NCBI GenBank assembly: GCA_015494775.1
Contig: WGAP01000013.1
Span: 1-7,075 of the forward strand
Direction of reading: 5' to 3'
DNA: 7,075 bases
Source: Flavobacteriales bacterium
GTDB lineage: Bacteria; Bacteroidota; Bacteroidia; Flavobacteriales; Flavobacteriaceae
Part shown: in pieces, positions 1 to 5,977 of the stretch
Numbering within the stretch: position 1 is the stretch's first letter
Layout: each line of letters begins with the position of its first letter
The notes under the pieces: model-generated
What the model was told of the DNA's origin: nothing
Seen by the model: the letters and a program-made list of their open reading frames with translations, nothing else
Database searches by the model: none
Position numbers and translations under genes: made by a program

Positions 1-160
1 ACAGATAAAGCAAAACAAGGGATTTAGACGCTTTATTTTACGAGGATTGGACAAGGTGGAAACGGAATTTGGTCTGGTAGCCATTGCACACAACATACAA
101 AAGCTATGGAAATGGTTGATAACAGTTAATATGGTGGGTAAATTATCCCCGGCCACCTAA
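1..160 (+). CDS. Transposase, C-terminal fragment (IS1182-like DDE family), cut by window edge
   Basis: A plus-strand frame is open from the window edge (first complete codon at 2-4) to a TAA at 158-160, giving 52 codons with no start in view. The peptide contains FRRFILRGLDKVETEFGL followed by VAIAHNIQKLWKW. This Arg-Gly-Leu, Lys-Val, Glu-Phe-Gly-Leu, Ala-His-Asn pattern is, from memory of the family, typical of the last helix of IS1182-type (DDE_Tnp_1_6) transposases. In those proteins it lies just after the final catalytic Glu, so the catalytic triad would be outside the window. The gene runs towards the minus-strand operon. It could be an intact insertion sequence or a decayed remnant; the right inverted repeat could not be identified in the following bases. 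The transposase call is fairly secure; the exact IS family is less so. Confidence 0.75.
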   Translation, partial: QIKQNKGFRRFILRGLDKVETEFGLVAIAHNIQKLWKWLITVNMVGKLSPAT

Positions 161-204
161 AATCCGAGCATTTCCCCGACAAGCTATACCTAAAAATACG
201 AACG

Positions 205-240
205 AAAAAGGCATCAAAACCAAAATGGGCTTGATGCCTT
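205..240 (-). terminator. Intrinsic terminator of the nusA-infB-wecB-wecC strand
   Basis: A perfect 10-bp stem is formed by 208-217 (AAGGCATCAA) and 231-240 (TTGATGCCTT) with a 13-nt loop. Read on the minus strand, the stem is followed directly by a T run (plus-strand As at 205-209, partly inside the stem). On the plus strand the stem is followed by GACCGG with no T tract, so the signal is oriented for transcripts arriving from wecC, whose stop codon is about 310 nt upstream. The hairpin could also belong to the end of the insertion sequence, where it would block read-through into the transposase. Confidence 0.7.
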
Positions 241-348
241 GACCGGTTTTATGCATTCGGCAATCCAGAATGCTAACCCCCCAATCATTTTCTATCAATT
301 GAAAGGATTTTTTTGGACGGCTCCCCGCCCGTACGTGGGGCTTCCTAC

Positions 349-417
349 CGGGCGCCTCCTCCGGGCGGAAAAGCATGCTCGCCGCCTGCGCCGCATAACC
401 GCTTCCATCCCTGGCGC
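349..417 (+). repeat. Short copy (A) of a dispersed GC-rich intergenic repeat
   Basis: The segment begins with CGGGCGCC (349-356) and ends with a 28-bp block at 390-417 (GCCGCATAACCGCT... to ...ATCCCTGGCGC). That block matches 26 of 28 bases of the reverse complement of 1825-1852. The same octamer CGGGCGCC starts the longer copy B (minus strand, 2081 down to 2074). The two ends are shared while the interior differs in length (about 33 bp here, about 220 bp in copy B). A flanking GC-rich inverted repeat (CCGCCCG 325-331 with CGGGCGG 362-368) overlaps the start, so the true left boundary may lie further left. No open frame of interest is present. Confidence 0.65.
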
Positions 418-423
418 GGATTT

Positions 424-442
424 AGTTTTGAGTTTTGAGTTG
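424..442 (+). repeat. Short tandem repeat, AGTTTTG unit
   Basis: The 7-bp unit AGTTTTG occurs at 424-430 and 431-437, followed by a partial third unit AGTTG at 438-442. It lies directly between repeat copy A and the 15-bp direct repeat. It may be a slippage-prone spacer; no function can be read from it. Confidence 0.6.
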
Positions 443-447
443 ATTTT

Positions 448-528
448 TATCGAAGCGACCGGCACACAGGCACCTGTTTGGGGTCGCTGAGTGATTTTTG
501 CGTAGCAAAATTGTATCGAAGCGACCGG
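448..528 (+). repeat. 15-bp direct repeat pair with alternative hairpins
   Basis: TATCGAAGCGACCGG occurs exactly at 448-462 and again at 514-528, offset by 66 bp. Between them GGTCGCT (482-488) is complementary to the AGCGACC inside each repeat (454-460 and 520-526), so either copy can form a 7-bp stem with it but not both. The first stem encloses a smaller hairpin (ACAG 466-469 with CTGT 474-477). The second encloses TTTTGC 496-501 with GCAAAA 505-510 around a GTA loop. The segment lies immediately downstream of wecC on the minus strand. Possible roles are transcript 3'-end structure, a protein-binding site or remnants of an integration event; the sequence does not decide between them. Confidence 0.65.
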
Positions 529-550
529 ATAAACAAAATGCTCCGCCCGT

Positions 551-1786
551 TTATTTGCCCGGATGATAGCTTACCGCATTCACAAAGTCAAGCACCGTTT
601 TTCCGGCCGGCACTTCAAGTCCGATAAAGGGTTTGTGCGCCACCAAAAAGGCGATAATGTCGGCCTGTTGCAGGGCGGTGGGAAGGTCTGCAAGCCGGAA
701 TTCCTCGTAGCTGTCGCCAGTCAGGTTGGGTTCCACGGCCACCACGTCCATTCCTTCGGCTTTGAGCATCCGCGCTACGGCCAGGGCCGGCGATTCGCGC
801 AGGTCGTCGATGTCGGGCTTGAAGGCCAAGCCCAAGGCGGCAATCACCGGTTTGCGTCCGTGTTCCATTTCGAAGGTCAGGGCGGCGTTTTTGATTTTTT
901 CCACCACCCAAAGCGTTTTGTAGTTGTTGATTTGGCGTGCGGTGCGGATAAGCCGGGCCTGCTCGGAATAGTCGTGGACGATAAACCAAGGGTCGATGGC
1001 TATGCAATGGCCGCCCACGCCCGTGCCGGGACGCAGGATATTGACCCGCGGATGTTTGTTGGCCAAATCAATCAGTTCCCACACATTGATGCCGGCGGCA
1101 TCGCTGATGAGCGAAAGTTCGTTGGCAAAGGCGATTTGCACATCGCGCGAAGCGTTTTCGACCAATTTGACCATTTCGGCCGTGCGAGCGTTGGTGGGAT
1201 ACAGGTTGCCGCGCACAAAATGGCGGTAAAAATCGATGGCCTTGCGCGTGGAGACTTCGTCCAGTCCGCCTATGGCGCGGTCGTTGTGTTGGAGTTCGTA
1301 AAGGATACGCCCGGGCAGGACGCGTTCGGGGCAGTAGGCCATGGAGAAATCGCCGTTCAGGTCGGGACGGAGTTCCCGCAGCAATGCGGCCATTTTTTCG
1401 GTGGTGCCCACGGGCGATGTGGACTCGATGATGACCAAATTGCCTTTTTGGAGTTGCGGCGCCAGGTTGCGGACGGCGCTTTCCACGTAGGAAAGGTCGG
1501 GAATGTGTTCGTCGCCGCGGGTGGGTGTGGGCACGGCCACCACAAACACATCGGCGGACACGGGTTCCAAGGCGGCCCGTAGCATGCCGGCCTCGGTTAC
1601 CTTTTTGACCAGCCCTTCCAGGTCGGGTTCCACGATGTGGATTTGGCCGCGGTTGACCGTTTCGACCACACGGGGGTTGACATCCACGCCGGTTACACGA
1701 AGCCCTTTGGAGGCCATCAGGGCGGAAGTGGGCAGGCCTATGTAGCCCAATCCCATAACAACGACATGTGGTTTAGTTGTATTCAT
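551..1786 (-). CDS. wecC: UDP-N-acetyl-D-mannosamine dehydrogenase (WecC)
   Basis: This cytoplasmic NAD-dependent enzyme oxidises UDP-ManNAc to UDP-ManNAcA in two steps, supplying an acidic sugar for surface polysaccharide. The product is 411 aa, close to the usual length of about 420. An N-terminal Rossmann fold shows GLGYIGLP (residues 12-19). The central part carries ESTSPVGTT (121-129), YCPERVLPG (151-159) and EMVKLVENA (204-212, catalytic-region Lys207 and Asn211). The active-site Cys is Cys261 in GTGVGGHCIAIDPW. The C-terminal UDP-binding domain has GLAFKPDIDDLRESPA (319-334). The ATG at 1784-1786 is preferred because the Rossmann strand follows within a few residues. The frame could extend only to a TTG at 1817-1819, adding 11 unconserved residues. 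No clear ribosome binding site is visible. It follows wecB after 319 bp occupied by a structured repeat, so it could be co-transcribed with wecB or have its own unseen promoter. Confidence 0.93.
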   Translation of the reverse strand: MNTTKPHVVVMGLGYIGLPTSALMASKGLRVTGVDVNPRVVETVNRGQIHIVEPDLEGLVKKVTEAGMLRAALEPVSADVFVVAVPTPTRGDEHIPDLSYVESAVRNLAPQLQKGNLVIIESTSPVGTTEKMAALLRELRPDLNGDFSMAYCPERVLPGRILYELQHNDRAIGGLDEVSTRKAIDFYRHFVRGNLYPTNARTAEMVKLVENASRDVQIAFANELSLISDAAGINVWELIDLANKHPRVNILRPGTGVGGHCIAIDPWFIVHDYSEQARLIRTARQINNYKTLWVVEKIKNAALTFEMEHGRKPVIAALGLAFKPDIDDLRESPALAVARMLKAEGMDVVAVEPNLTGDSYEEFRLADLPTALQQADIIAFLVAHKPFIGLEVPAGKTVLDFVNAVSYHPGK

Positions 1787-1824
1787 AGGAGCAAATAATT
1801 GATGGAGTTTGTAAAGCAAAAATT

Positions 1825-2081
1825 GCGCCAGGGATAGGAGCGGTTATGCGGCGGCCGCACGCCGTAGGCCTGCCACAGCGGCGGGGCTGACAGCGGGAAG
1901 ACCCTCCGCTGTGATTTGCAGGGCAAGAGCGGGCGGCTGCCGCATTTGAGCGGATAGCCCGACGGCCCCGCCTGAGGAACGGCAAGCGCGAGGGCGTTCC
2001 GTCGGCCGAAGCGCTTGACGATGCGCCGCCGGCGCGCTTCGCGCGCCGGCGGCGCTCCGAAGGCAGGGGCCGGGGCGCCCG
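1825..2081 (-). repeat. Long copy (B) of the dispersed GC-rich palindromic repeat, filling the wecB-wecC gap
   Basis: Almost the whole 1787-2105 gap is far more GC-rich than the flanking genes. Read on the minus strand, the element opens with CGGGCGCC (2081-2074) and closes with the 28-bp block 1852-1825 shared, 26/28, with copy A at 390-417. It contains several inverted repeats. They are a perfect 15-bp stem (2023-2055), a nested pair (GGAACG 1976-1981 with CGTTCC 1995-2000, enclosed by CCGAC 1959-1963 with GTCGG 2001-2005), and a 7-bp stem (ACAGCGG 1890-1896 with CCGCTGT 1906-1912). Minus-strand frames are open through it, but this is expected from the base composition and they show no protein family. 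It is best read as a non-coding repeat that would appear as a structured insert in a wecB-wecC transcript. A stable structured RNA or a non-autonomous mobile element are alternatives. Boundaries are approximate. Confidence 0.65.
2023..2055 (-). repeat. Perfect 15-bp GC-only hairpin inside repeat copy B
   Basis: Positions 2023-2037 and 2041-2055 are exact reverse complements made only of G and C, separated by the 3-nt loop TTC (GAA on the minus strand). On the minus strand the apex reads GCGAAGC, a sequence known to form an exceptionally stable DNA mini-hairpin. It lies 50-83 nt past the wecB stop codon. It is not followed by a T tract on either strand, so it does not qualify as a standard intrinsic terminator. 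It could slow polymerase or protect the wecB 3' end. Confidence 0.85.
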
Positions 2082-2105
2082 AATAAAAATGACGTATATC
2101 GTGCA

Positions 2106-3230
2106 TCAGCTCGAAATGTTGATGAAATAGTCGCGAATGCGCTGAGCCGCCCGGCCGTCGCCGTAGGGGTTGTGCGCGCGTTTCATCTGCAAGTAAAGGG
2201 GTCCGCCCGTCAGCAATTCGGCGCTGCGGGAAACGATTTTTTCCTCGTCGGTGCCCACCAGGAGCACGGTGCCCGCTTCCACGGCTTCGGGGCGTTCGGT
2301 GGTTTCGCGCATTACCAGGACGGGCTTGCCCAAGCTCGGCGCCTCCTCCTGAATGCCGCCGCTGTCGGTGATGATCAGGTAACTGCGGTTCATCAACCAC
2401 ACAAAGGCGGGATAGCCCAAGGGTTCGATGAGCCGTATGTTGGGAATGCCGCCCAGGAGTTCGAACACGGGCTTGCGCACGTTGGGGTTCAGGTGCACCG
2501 GATAGATGATTTGCGCCTCGGGATGTTGGCGTGCAATGCGCGCCAATGCACGGCAAATGCGTAGGAAGCCGTCGCCGAAATTCTCGCGCCGGTGGCCCGT
2601 AACCAGGATGATTTTGGCCGCGGGGTCGATGACGTCGTTTTGCAGGAAACGGATTTCGTCGTCGGTATAATCACGGAGTTTTTCCGTGGCCCAAAGCAGA
2701 CTGTCGATAACGGTGTTACCGGTAATGCGAATGGCCGCGTCGGGCACCTTTTCGTCCAGCAGGTTTTGGCGGGCGCGTTCGGTGGGCGCAAAATGGATGT
2801 CGGTAAGCCGGCCGGTGAGTTGGCGGTTGATTTCCTCGGGGAAAGGCGCCCATTTGTCGTAGGTGCGCAGGCCGGCTTCCACGTGGCCCACCTTGATTTG
2901 TTTGTAGAAGGCGGCCAAGGCGCTGACAAAGGTGGTGGTGGTATCGCCGTGTACCAGGATATAGTCGGGCCCGTAGTCGTCCAGCACGCTTTGCAGTTGT
3001 TCCAGGATGCGTGCCGTGAGCCCATGCAAGCTTTGGCCCGGACGCATAATGTTCAGGTCGTAGCGTGGCCGGATTTCGAAGAAATCCAGCACTTGGTCGA
3101 GCATTTCGCGGTGCTGGGCGGTAACACAGACTTCGGATTCGATTTGCGGGCCGGCCGAAGCCAAGGCACGCACCACGGGGGCCATTTTGATGGCTTCGGG
3201 GCGCGTGCCGAATATGCTAAGGATTTTCAT
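2106..3230 (-). CDS. wecB: UDP-N-acetylglucosamine 2-epimerase, non-hydrolysing (WecB)
   Basis: This enzyme interconverts UDP-GlcNAc and UDP-ManNAc in the cytoplasm and provides the substrate of the WecC encoded downstream. The product is 374 aa, matching the family length (E. coli WecB about 376). The two-lobed GT-B type fold is marked by FGTRPEAIKMAPV at the N-terminus (Arg10), HGDTTTT (Asp96), GHVEAGLRT (Glu118), FPEEINR (Glu132), TGHRRENFG (His213) and DSGGIQEEAPSLGKPVLVMR (289-308). These correspond to the known UDP-binding and catalytic residues of the family. The sequence includes the C-terminal RPEAVEAGT loop, so the gene appears complete and functional. The ATG at 3228-3230 lies 10 bp after the infB stop with no Shine-Dalgarno, suggesting translation in a shared transcript. 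Confidence 0.95.
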   Translation of the reverse strand: MKILSIFGTRPEAIKMAPVVRALASAGPQIESEVCVTAQHREMLDQVLDFFEIRPRYDLNIMRPGQSLHGLTARILEQLQSVLDDYGPDYILVHGDTTTTFVSALAAFYKQIKVGHVEAGLRTYDKWAPFPEEINRQLTGRLTDIHFAPTERARQNLLDEKVPDAAIRITGNTVIDSLLWATEKLRDYTDDEIRFLQNDVIDPAAKIILVTGHRRENFGDGFLRICRALARIARQHPEAQIIYPVHLNPNVRKPVFELLGGIPNIRLIEPLGYPAFVWLMNRSYLIITDSGGIQEEAPSLGKPVLVMRETTERPEAVEAGTVLLVGTDEEKIVSRSAELLTGGPLYLQMKRAHNPYGDGRAAQRIRDYFINISS

Positions 3231-3240
3231 TTAAGACAAA

Positions 3241-5904
3241 TCAGATCCGTTGTTTTTCCATTTTGACGTCGAAGGCCTCTATGACGTCGCCCTCGCGGAT
3301 GTCGTTGAAGTTTTTCACGGTCAAACCGCATTCGTAACCTTTGCTCACTTCCTTCACATCATCCTTGAAGCGTTTGAGCGAACTCAGTTCGCCGGTGTGG
3401 ATCACGATGCCGTCGCGGATAACGCGCACGTGGGATTTGTTGTGGATTTTGCCCGAAGTAACCATACATCCGGCTACGGTTCCCACGCGCGACACCTTGA
3501 AGGTTTGACGCACTTCGGCCGTTCCGGTAACCTCTTCGCGTTCCACGGGCGAAAGCATATTTTCCAAGGCGGCTTTCACATCGTCGATAACTTCGTAGAT
3601 GATGGAGTAGGTCTTGATTTGGACGCCTTCTTCCTGTGCCAGCCGTGCCGCCTGGCCCGAAGGGCGCACGTTGAAGCCGATAATCACGGCATCGGAAGCG
3701 GCAGCCAGGTTGACGTCGGTTTCGGTGATTTGGCCCACGCCTTTGTGAATAATCCGCACTTCGACCTTTTCGTTCGACAGTTTGACCAAAGCATCGGACA
3801 GGGCTTCCACCGAACCGTCCACGTCGCCTTTGATAATCAGGTTGAGTTCCTTGAATTCGCCCATTTGCAAGCGGCGGCCGATTTCGTCCAGCGTAATATG
3901 GCGTTGGGCGCGCAGTTGTTGTTCGCGGTAAATTTGGTCGCGGCGTTGGGCGATTTTTTTGGCTTCGCGCTCGTCGGCATAGACCTTGAATTTGTCGCCG
4001 GCGCGGGGTGCACCGTCCAGTCCGATGATTTGCACGGGCATCGACGGCCCGGCTTCTTTGACGCGCTTGCCGCGTTCGTCATACATGGCGCGTACCTTTC
4101 CGTGGGTTCGTCCGGCTACCATATAGTCGCCCACGTGCAGGGTTCCGTTTTGCACCAACAGGTTGGCCGTGTAGCCCTTGCCTTTTTCGAGCGATGCTTC
4201 GAGCACGGTTCCCGAAGCGAGCCGTTTGGGGTTGGCTTTGAGTTCCATAACTTCGGCCCGCAGCAGGATTTCTTCGAGCAGATTATCCACGCCCAGGCCG
4301 GTTTTGGCCGAAATGTCGGCCGACTGGTATTCACCGCCCCAATCCTCGACCAGCAGGTTCATTTGCGCCAATTGGTTTTTGATTTTTTCGGGGTCGGCAT
4401 CGGGTTTATCCACTTTGTTGATGGCAAAGATGATGGGCACGCCTGCGGCTTTGGCGTGGTTGATGGCTTCTTTGGTTTGGGGCATAATGCCGTCGTCGGC
4501 GGCAATGATGATAATGGCAATGTCGGTTACTTGTGTTCCGCGGGCCCGCATGGCCGTAAAGGCCTCGTGCCCGGGCGTATCCAGGAAGGTGATTTTTTTG
4601 CCGTCGGAGAGCGTAACATTGTATGCACCGATATGTTGGGTGATACCCCCGGCTTCGCCGGCCACCACATTGGCTTTGCGAATATAGTCGAGCAAGGATG
4701 TTTTTCCGTGGTCCACGTGTCCCATGATGGTAACCACCGGCGGACGTTCTTCCAGGTCGTCGGGGTTGTCGGTTTCTTCGGTTTCTTCTTCTTCCACTTC
4801 TTCCACATCGGCAAAATCGACTTCAAAACCGAACTCGCTTGCCAGGAGTTCGATGGTTTCTTTGTCCAAACGCTGGTTAACCGTAACCACCATACCCAGT
4901 TCTTCGAAGGCCTTGGCAATGATTTCGGTGGGATCCACATCCATCAAGCCGGCCAATTCGCTTACGGTGGCAAATTCCGCTACGCGCAGCGTGCTTTCGA
5001 GCCGTTGTTCTTCTTCCAATTGTTTGGCCAGTTTGGCACGCCGGCGTTCGCGTTTTTCGCGCTTGGCTTTTTTCTTGGTGCCTTCGCGGGCTTGAAGCCG
5101 CTCCCAACGCTCTTGCAATTGTTTGCGTATAAGTTCATCTTTTTCTTCTTCGGTTTGCGGCTTGGCCTTGGTTTTGGGTTCGCTGCCGGACGTAGTGGAA
5201 CGAAGCACGCGTTTTTTACGTTTCTTTTTCTTGGGTTTGGGGGCCGTAGTCTTGGGCCGTGTTTCACTGTCCACCTTGGACAAATCGATTTTTTCGCCCG
5301 TAAAATTGAGGGAGGGCGTTTCGGGAATTTTGGTTTCGATATGTTCGGTTTCGGTGGTTTCGGCTGCCGGTTCGGCCGGTTTTTCTTCGGGCTGTTCCGG
5401 CGCTTCGGGTGTTTCGGCTTTGACTTCGGTTTCGGCTTCGGAAACGGATTGCGCGGTTTCGTCTTCCGGGGCGGGTTTTTCGGCCTGTGTTTTTTCTTTT
5501 TTGGCCTTTCGTTTTTTGGCGGTTTTTTTCTTTGTTTCCTCCAAGTCGATTTTTCCCACCACTTTTAGTTGTGGCTGTTCAACCGGTTCGGGTTCGGCCG
5601 GTTTTTCCGCGGGTTTTTCTTCGACAACATCCTGTTGGGGTTCGGGCGTTTGCTCCGCAGTGGCAACCGGTTGTTCGGGTTCGGGAGCAGGTTCGGCCGG
5701 AGCGCTTTCGGCCGGTTCGCTCAGTTTGGCCCGCAGACTGCCGTCGGTGTCGAACTTATTCAAAATAAGCTCCAACATTTCCCCCTCCACTTTGGTGGTG
5801 GGTTTAATCTTGTCGAAGCCCTGTTCCTTCAAGAAATCGGCAAGGGTATGGAGCCCCAGGTTGAGCTCCTTCATAAAAAATCGTATGCTTTGTTTTTTTG
5901 CCAT
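3241..5904 (-). CDS. infB: Translation initiation factor IF-2
   Basis: IF-2 is the GTPase that brings initiator fMet-tRNA to the 30S subunit and promotes 50S joining. The product is 887 aa, within the long range seen in Bacteroidota. Residues 1-55 form an IF2_N-type helical module. Residues 60-300 are a low-complexity Glu/Pro/Ala and Lys-rich linker, including basic clusters at 125-140, 223-232 and 277-294. A second small helical module lies at 308-362. The G domain carries G1 GHVDHGKT (395-402), switch I GGITQHIG (419-426), G3 DTPGHEAF (442-449), G4 NKVD (496-499) and G5 SAK (532-534). Domain II, the IF-2 domain 3 (around KELNLIIKGDVDGSVEAL, 685-702) and the C-terminal tRNA-binding domain ending near 887 all follow. 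The start at 5902-5904 is supported by AAGGAA 7 nt upstream and by the conserved N-terminal module; a start at Met11 would break it. Confidence 0.98.
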   Translation of the reverse strand: MAKKQSIRFFMKELNLGLHTLADFLKEQGFDKIKPTTKVEGEMLELILNKFDTDGSLRAKLSEPAESAPAEPAPEPEQPVATAEQTPEPQQDVVEEKPAEKPAEPEPVEQPQLKVVGKIDLEETKKKTAKKRKAKKEKTQAEKPAPEDETAQSVSEAETEVKAETPEAPEQPEEKPAEPAAETTETEHIETKIPETPSLNFTGEKIDLSKVDSETRPKTTAPKPKKKKRKKRVLRSTTSGSEPKTKAKPQTEEEKDELIRKQLQERWERLQAREGTKKKAKREKRERRRAKLAKQLEEEQRLESTLRVAEFATVSELAGLMDVDPTEIIAKAFEELGMVVTVNQRLDKETIELLASEFGFEVDFADVEEVEEEETEETDNPDDLEERPPVVTIMGHVDHGKTSLLDYIRKANVVAGEAGGITQHIGAYNVTLSDGKKITFLDTPGHEAFTAMRARGTQVTDIAIIIIAADDGIMPQTKEAINHAKAAGVPIIFAINKVDKPDADPEKIKNQLAQMNLLVEDWGGEYQSADISAKTGLGVDNLLEEILLRAEVMELKANPKRLASGTVLEASLEKGKGYTANLLVQNGTLHVGDYMVAGRTHGKVRAMYDERGKRVKEAGPSMPVQIIGLDGAPRAGDKFKVYADEREAKKIAQRRDQIYREQQLRAQRHITLDEIGRRLQMGEFKELNLIIKGDVDGSVEALSDALVKLSNEKVEVRIIHKGVGQITETDVNLAAASDAVIIGFNVRPSGQAARLAQEEGVQIKTYSIIYEVIDDVKAALENMLSPVEREEVTGTAEVRQTFKVSRVGTVAGCMVTSGKIHNKSHVRVIRDGIVIHTGELSSLKRFKDDVKEVSKGYECGLTVKNFNDIREGDVIEAFDVKMEKQRI

Positions 5905-5911
5905 TGGGTCG

Positions 5912-5917
5912 TTCCTT
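5912..5917 (-). promoter_or_regulatory. Candidate ribosome binding site of infB
   Basis: On the minus strand AAGGAA lies 7 nt before the infB ATG. It is the only gene start in the window with a recognisable Shine-Dalgarno-like sequence; wecB and wecC have none. It supports the chosen infB start. Confidence 0.45.
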
Positions 5918-5939
5918 AGTTTGGACTTTATAATTTTTT

Positions 5940-5969
5940 CAAAGATAAGTGATATTCGGTTACTTCAAT
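5940..5969 (-). promoter_or_regulatory. Candidate Bacteroidota-type promoter for infB
   Basis: In the 73-bp nusA-infB gap the minus strand contains TATCTTTG (plus 5940-5947), a full match to the Bacteroidota -7 consensus TAnnTTTG. It is preceded, after 18 bp, by ATTG (plus 5966-5969), close to the -33 TTTG element. The following sequence is A/T-rich and a transcript would begin roughly 30 nt before the infB ATG. It would allow infB-wecB(-wecC) to be expressed independently of nusA. An AT-rich spacer could give a chance match. Confidence 0.5.
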
Positions 5970-5977
5970 TCAAGGGT

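Larger units (their letters stand above)
161..550. other. Non-coding patchwork between transposase fragment and wecC
   Basis: No credible protein-coding gene is seen here. From left to right it holds an AT-rich tail after the transposase stop, an intrinsic terminator for the minus strand (205-240), and a small stem-loop (GCATTC 253-258 with GAATGC 268-273). Next come a C-rich stretch and a T8-containing segment (about 275-315), a GC-rich repeat copy (349-417), a 7-bp tandem repeat (424-442) and a 15-bp direct repeat pair (448-528). An inverted repeat, ATAAAC 529-534 with GTTTAT 549-554, overlaps the wecC stop codon. The right end of the insertion sequence presumably lies somewhere in the left part but cannot be placed without its other end. 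Confidence 0.6.

Noticed and set aside
239..490. An 83-codon plus-strand open frame in the non-coding region
   Set aside because: It crosses the repeat copy and tandem repeat, has no ribosome binding site, and its peptide matches no family I recognise.
349..528. CRISPR array
   Set aside because: Only two copies of a 15-bp repeat are present, without regular spacers, and no cas genes are nearby.
563..1582. A 339-codon open frame on the plus strand antisense to wecC
   Set aside because: Its composition (Gly, His, Val, Phe) is that of an antisense shadow, and wecC carries all family motifs on the minus strand.
1787..1819. Upstream extended start of wecC (TTG at 1817-1819)
   Set aside because: It adds 11 residues with no family counterpart, uses a rarer start codon and runs up to the edge of the repeat. 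The ATG at 1784-1786 fits the Rossmann fold start.
1787..1830. Possible promoter just upstream of wecC (TTTG elements about 21 bp apart)
   Set aside because: The downstream element ATTATTTG fails the first two bases of TAnnTTTG and lies only 6 nt from the ATG, which would give a leaderless transcript. Too weak to annotate.
2023..2055. Intrinsic terminator after wecB
   Set aside because: The stem is very stable, but neither strand has a T tract after it, so it was listed as a repeat hairpin instead.
1783..2556. A 257-codon minus-strand frame running from inside wecB through the wecB-wecC gap
   Set aside because: More than half overlaps wecB in another frame, and the remainder translates the GC-rich repeat into an Arg/Pro-rich peptide. 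Two different frames are open through the repeat, as expected from base composition. No ribosome binding site or protein family is seen.
3250..5568. A 772-codon open frame on the plus strand antisense to infB
   Set aside because: The product is Phe/Gly/His-rich with no recognisable domain, and it mirrors the codon bias of infB on the other strand, where every IF-2 motif is intact. It is a shadow frame.
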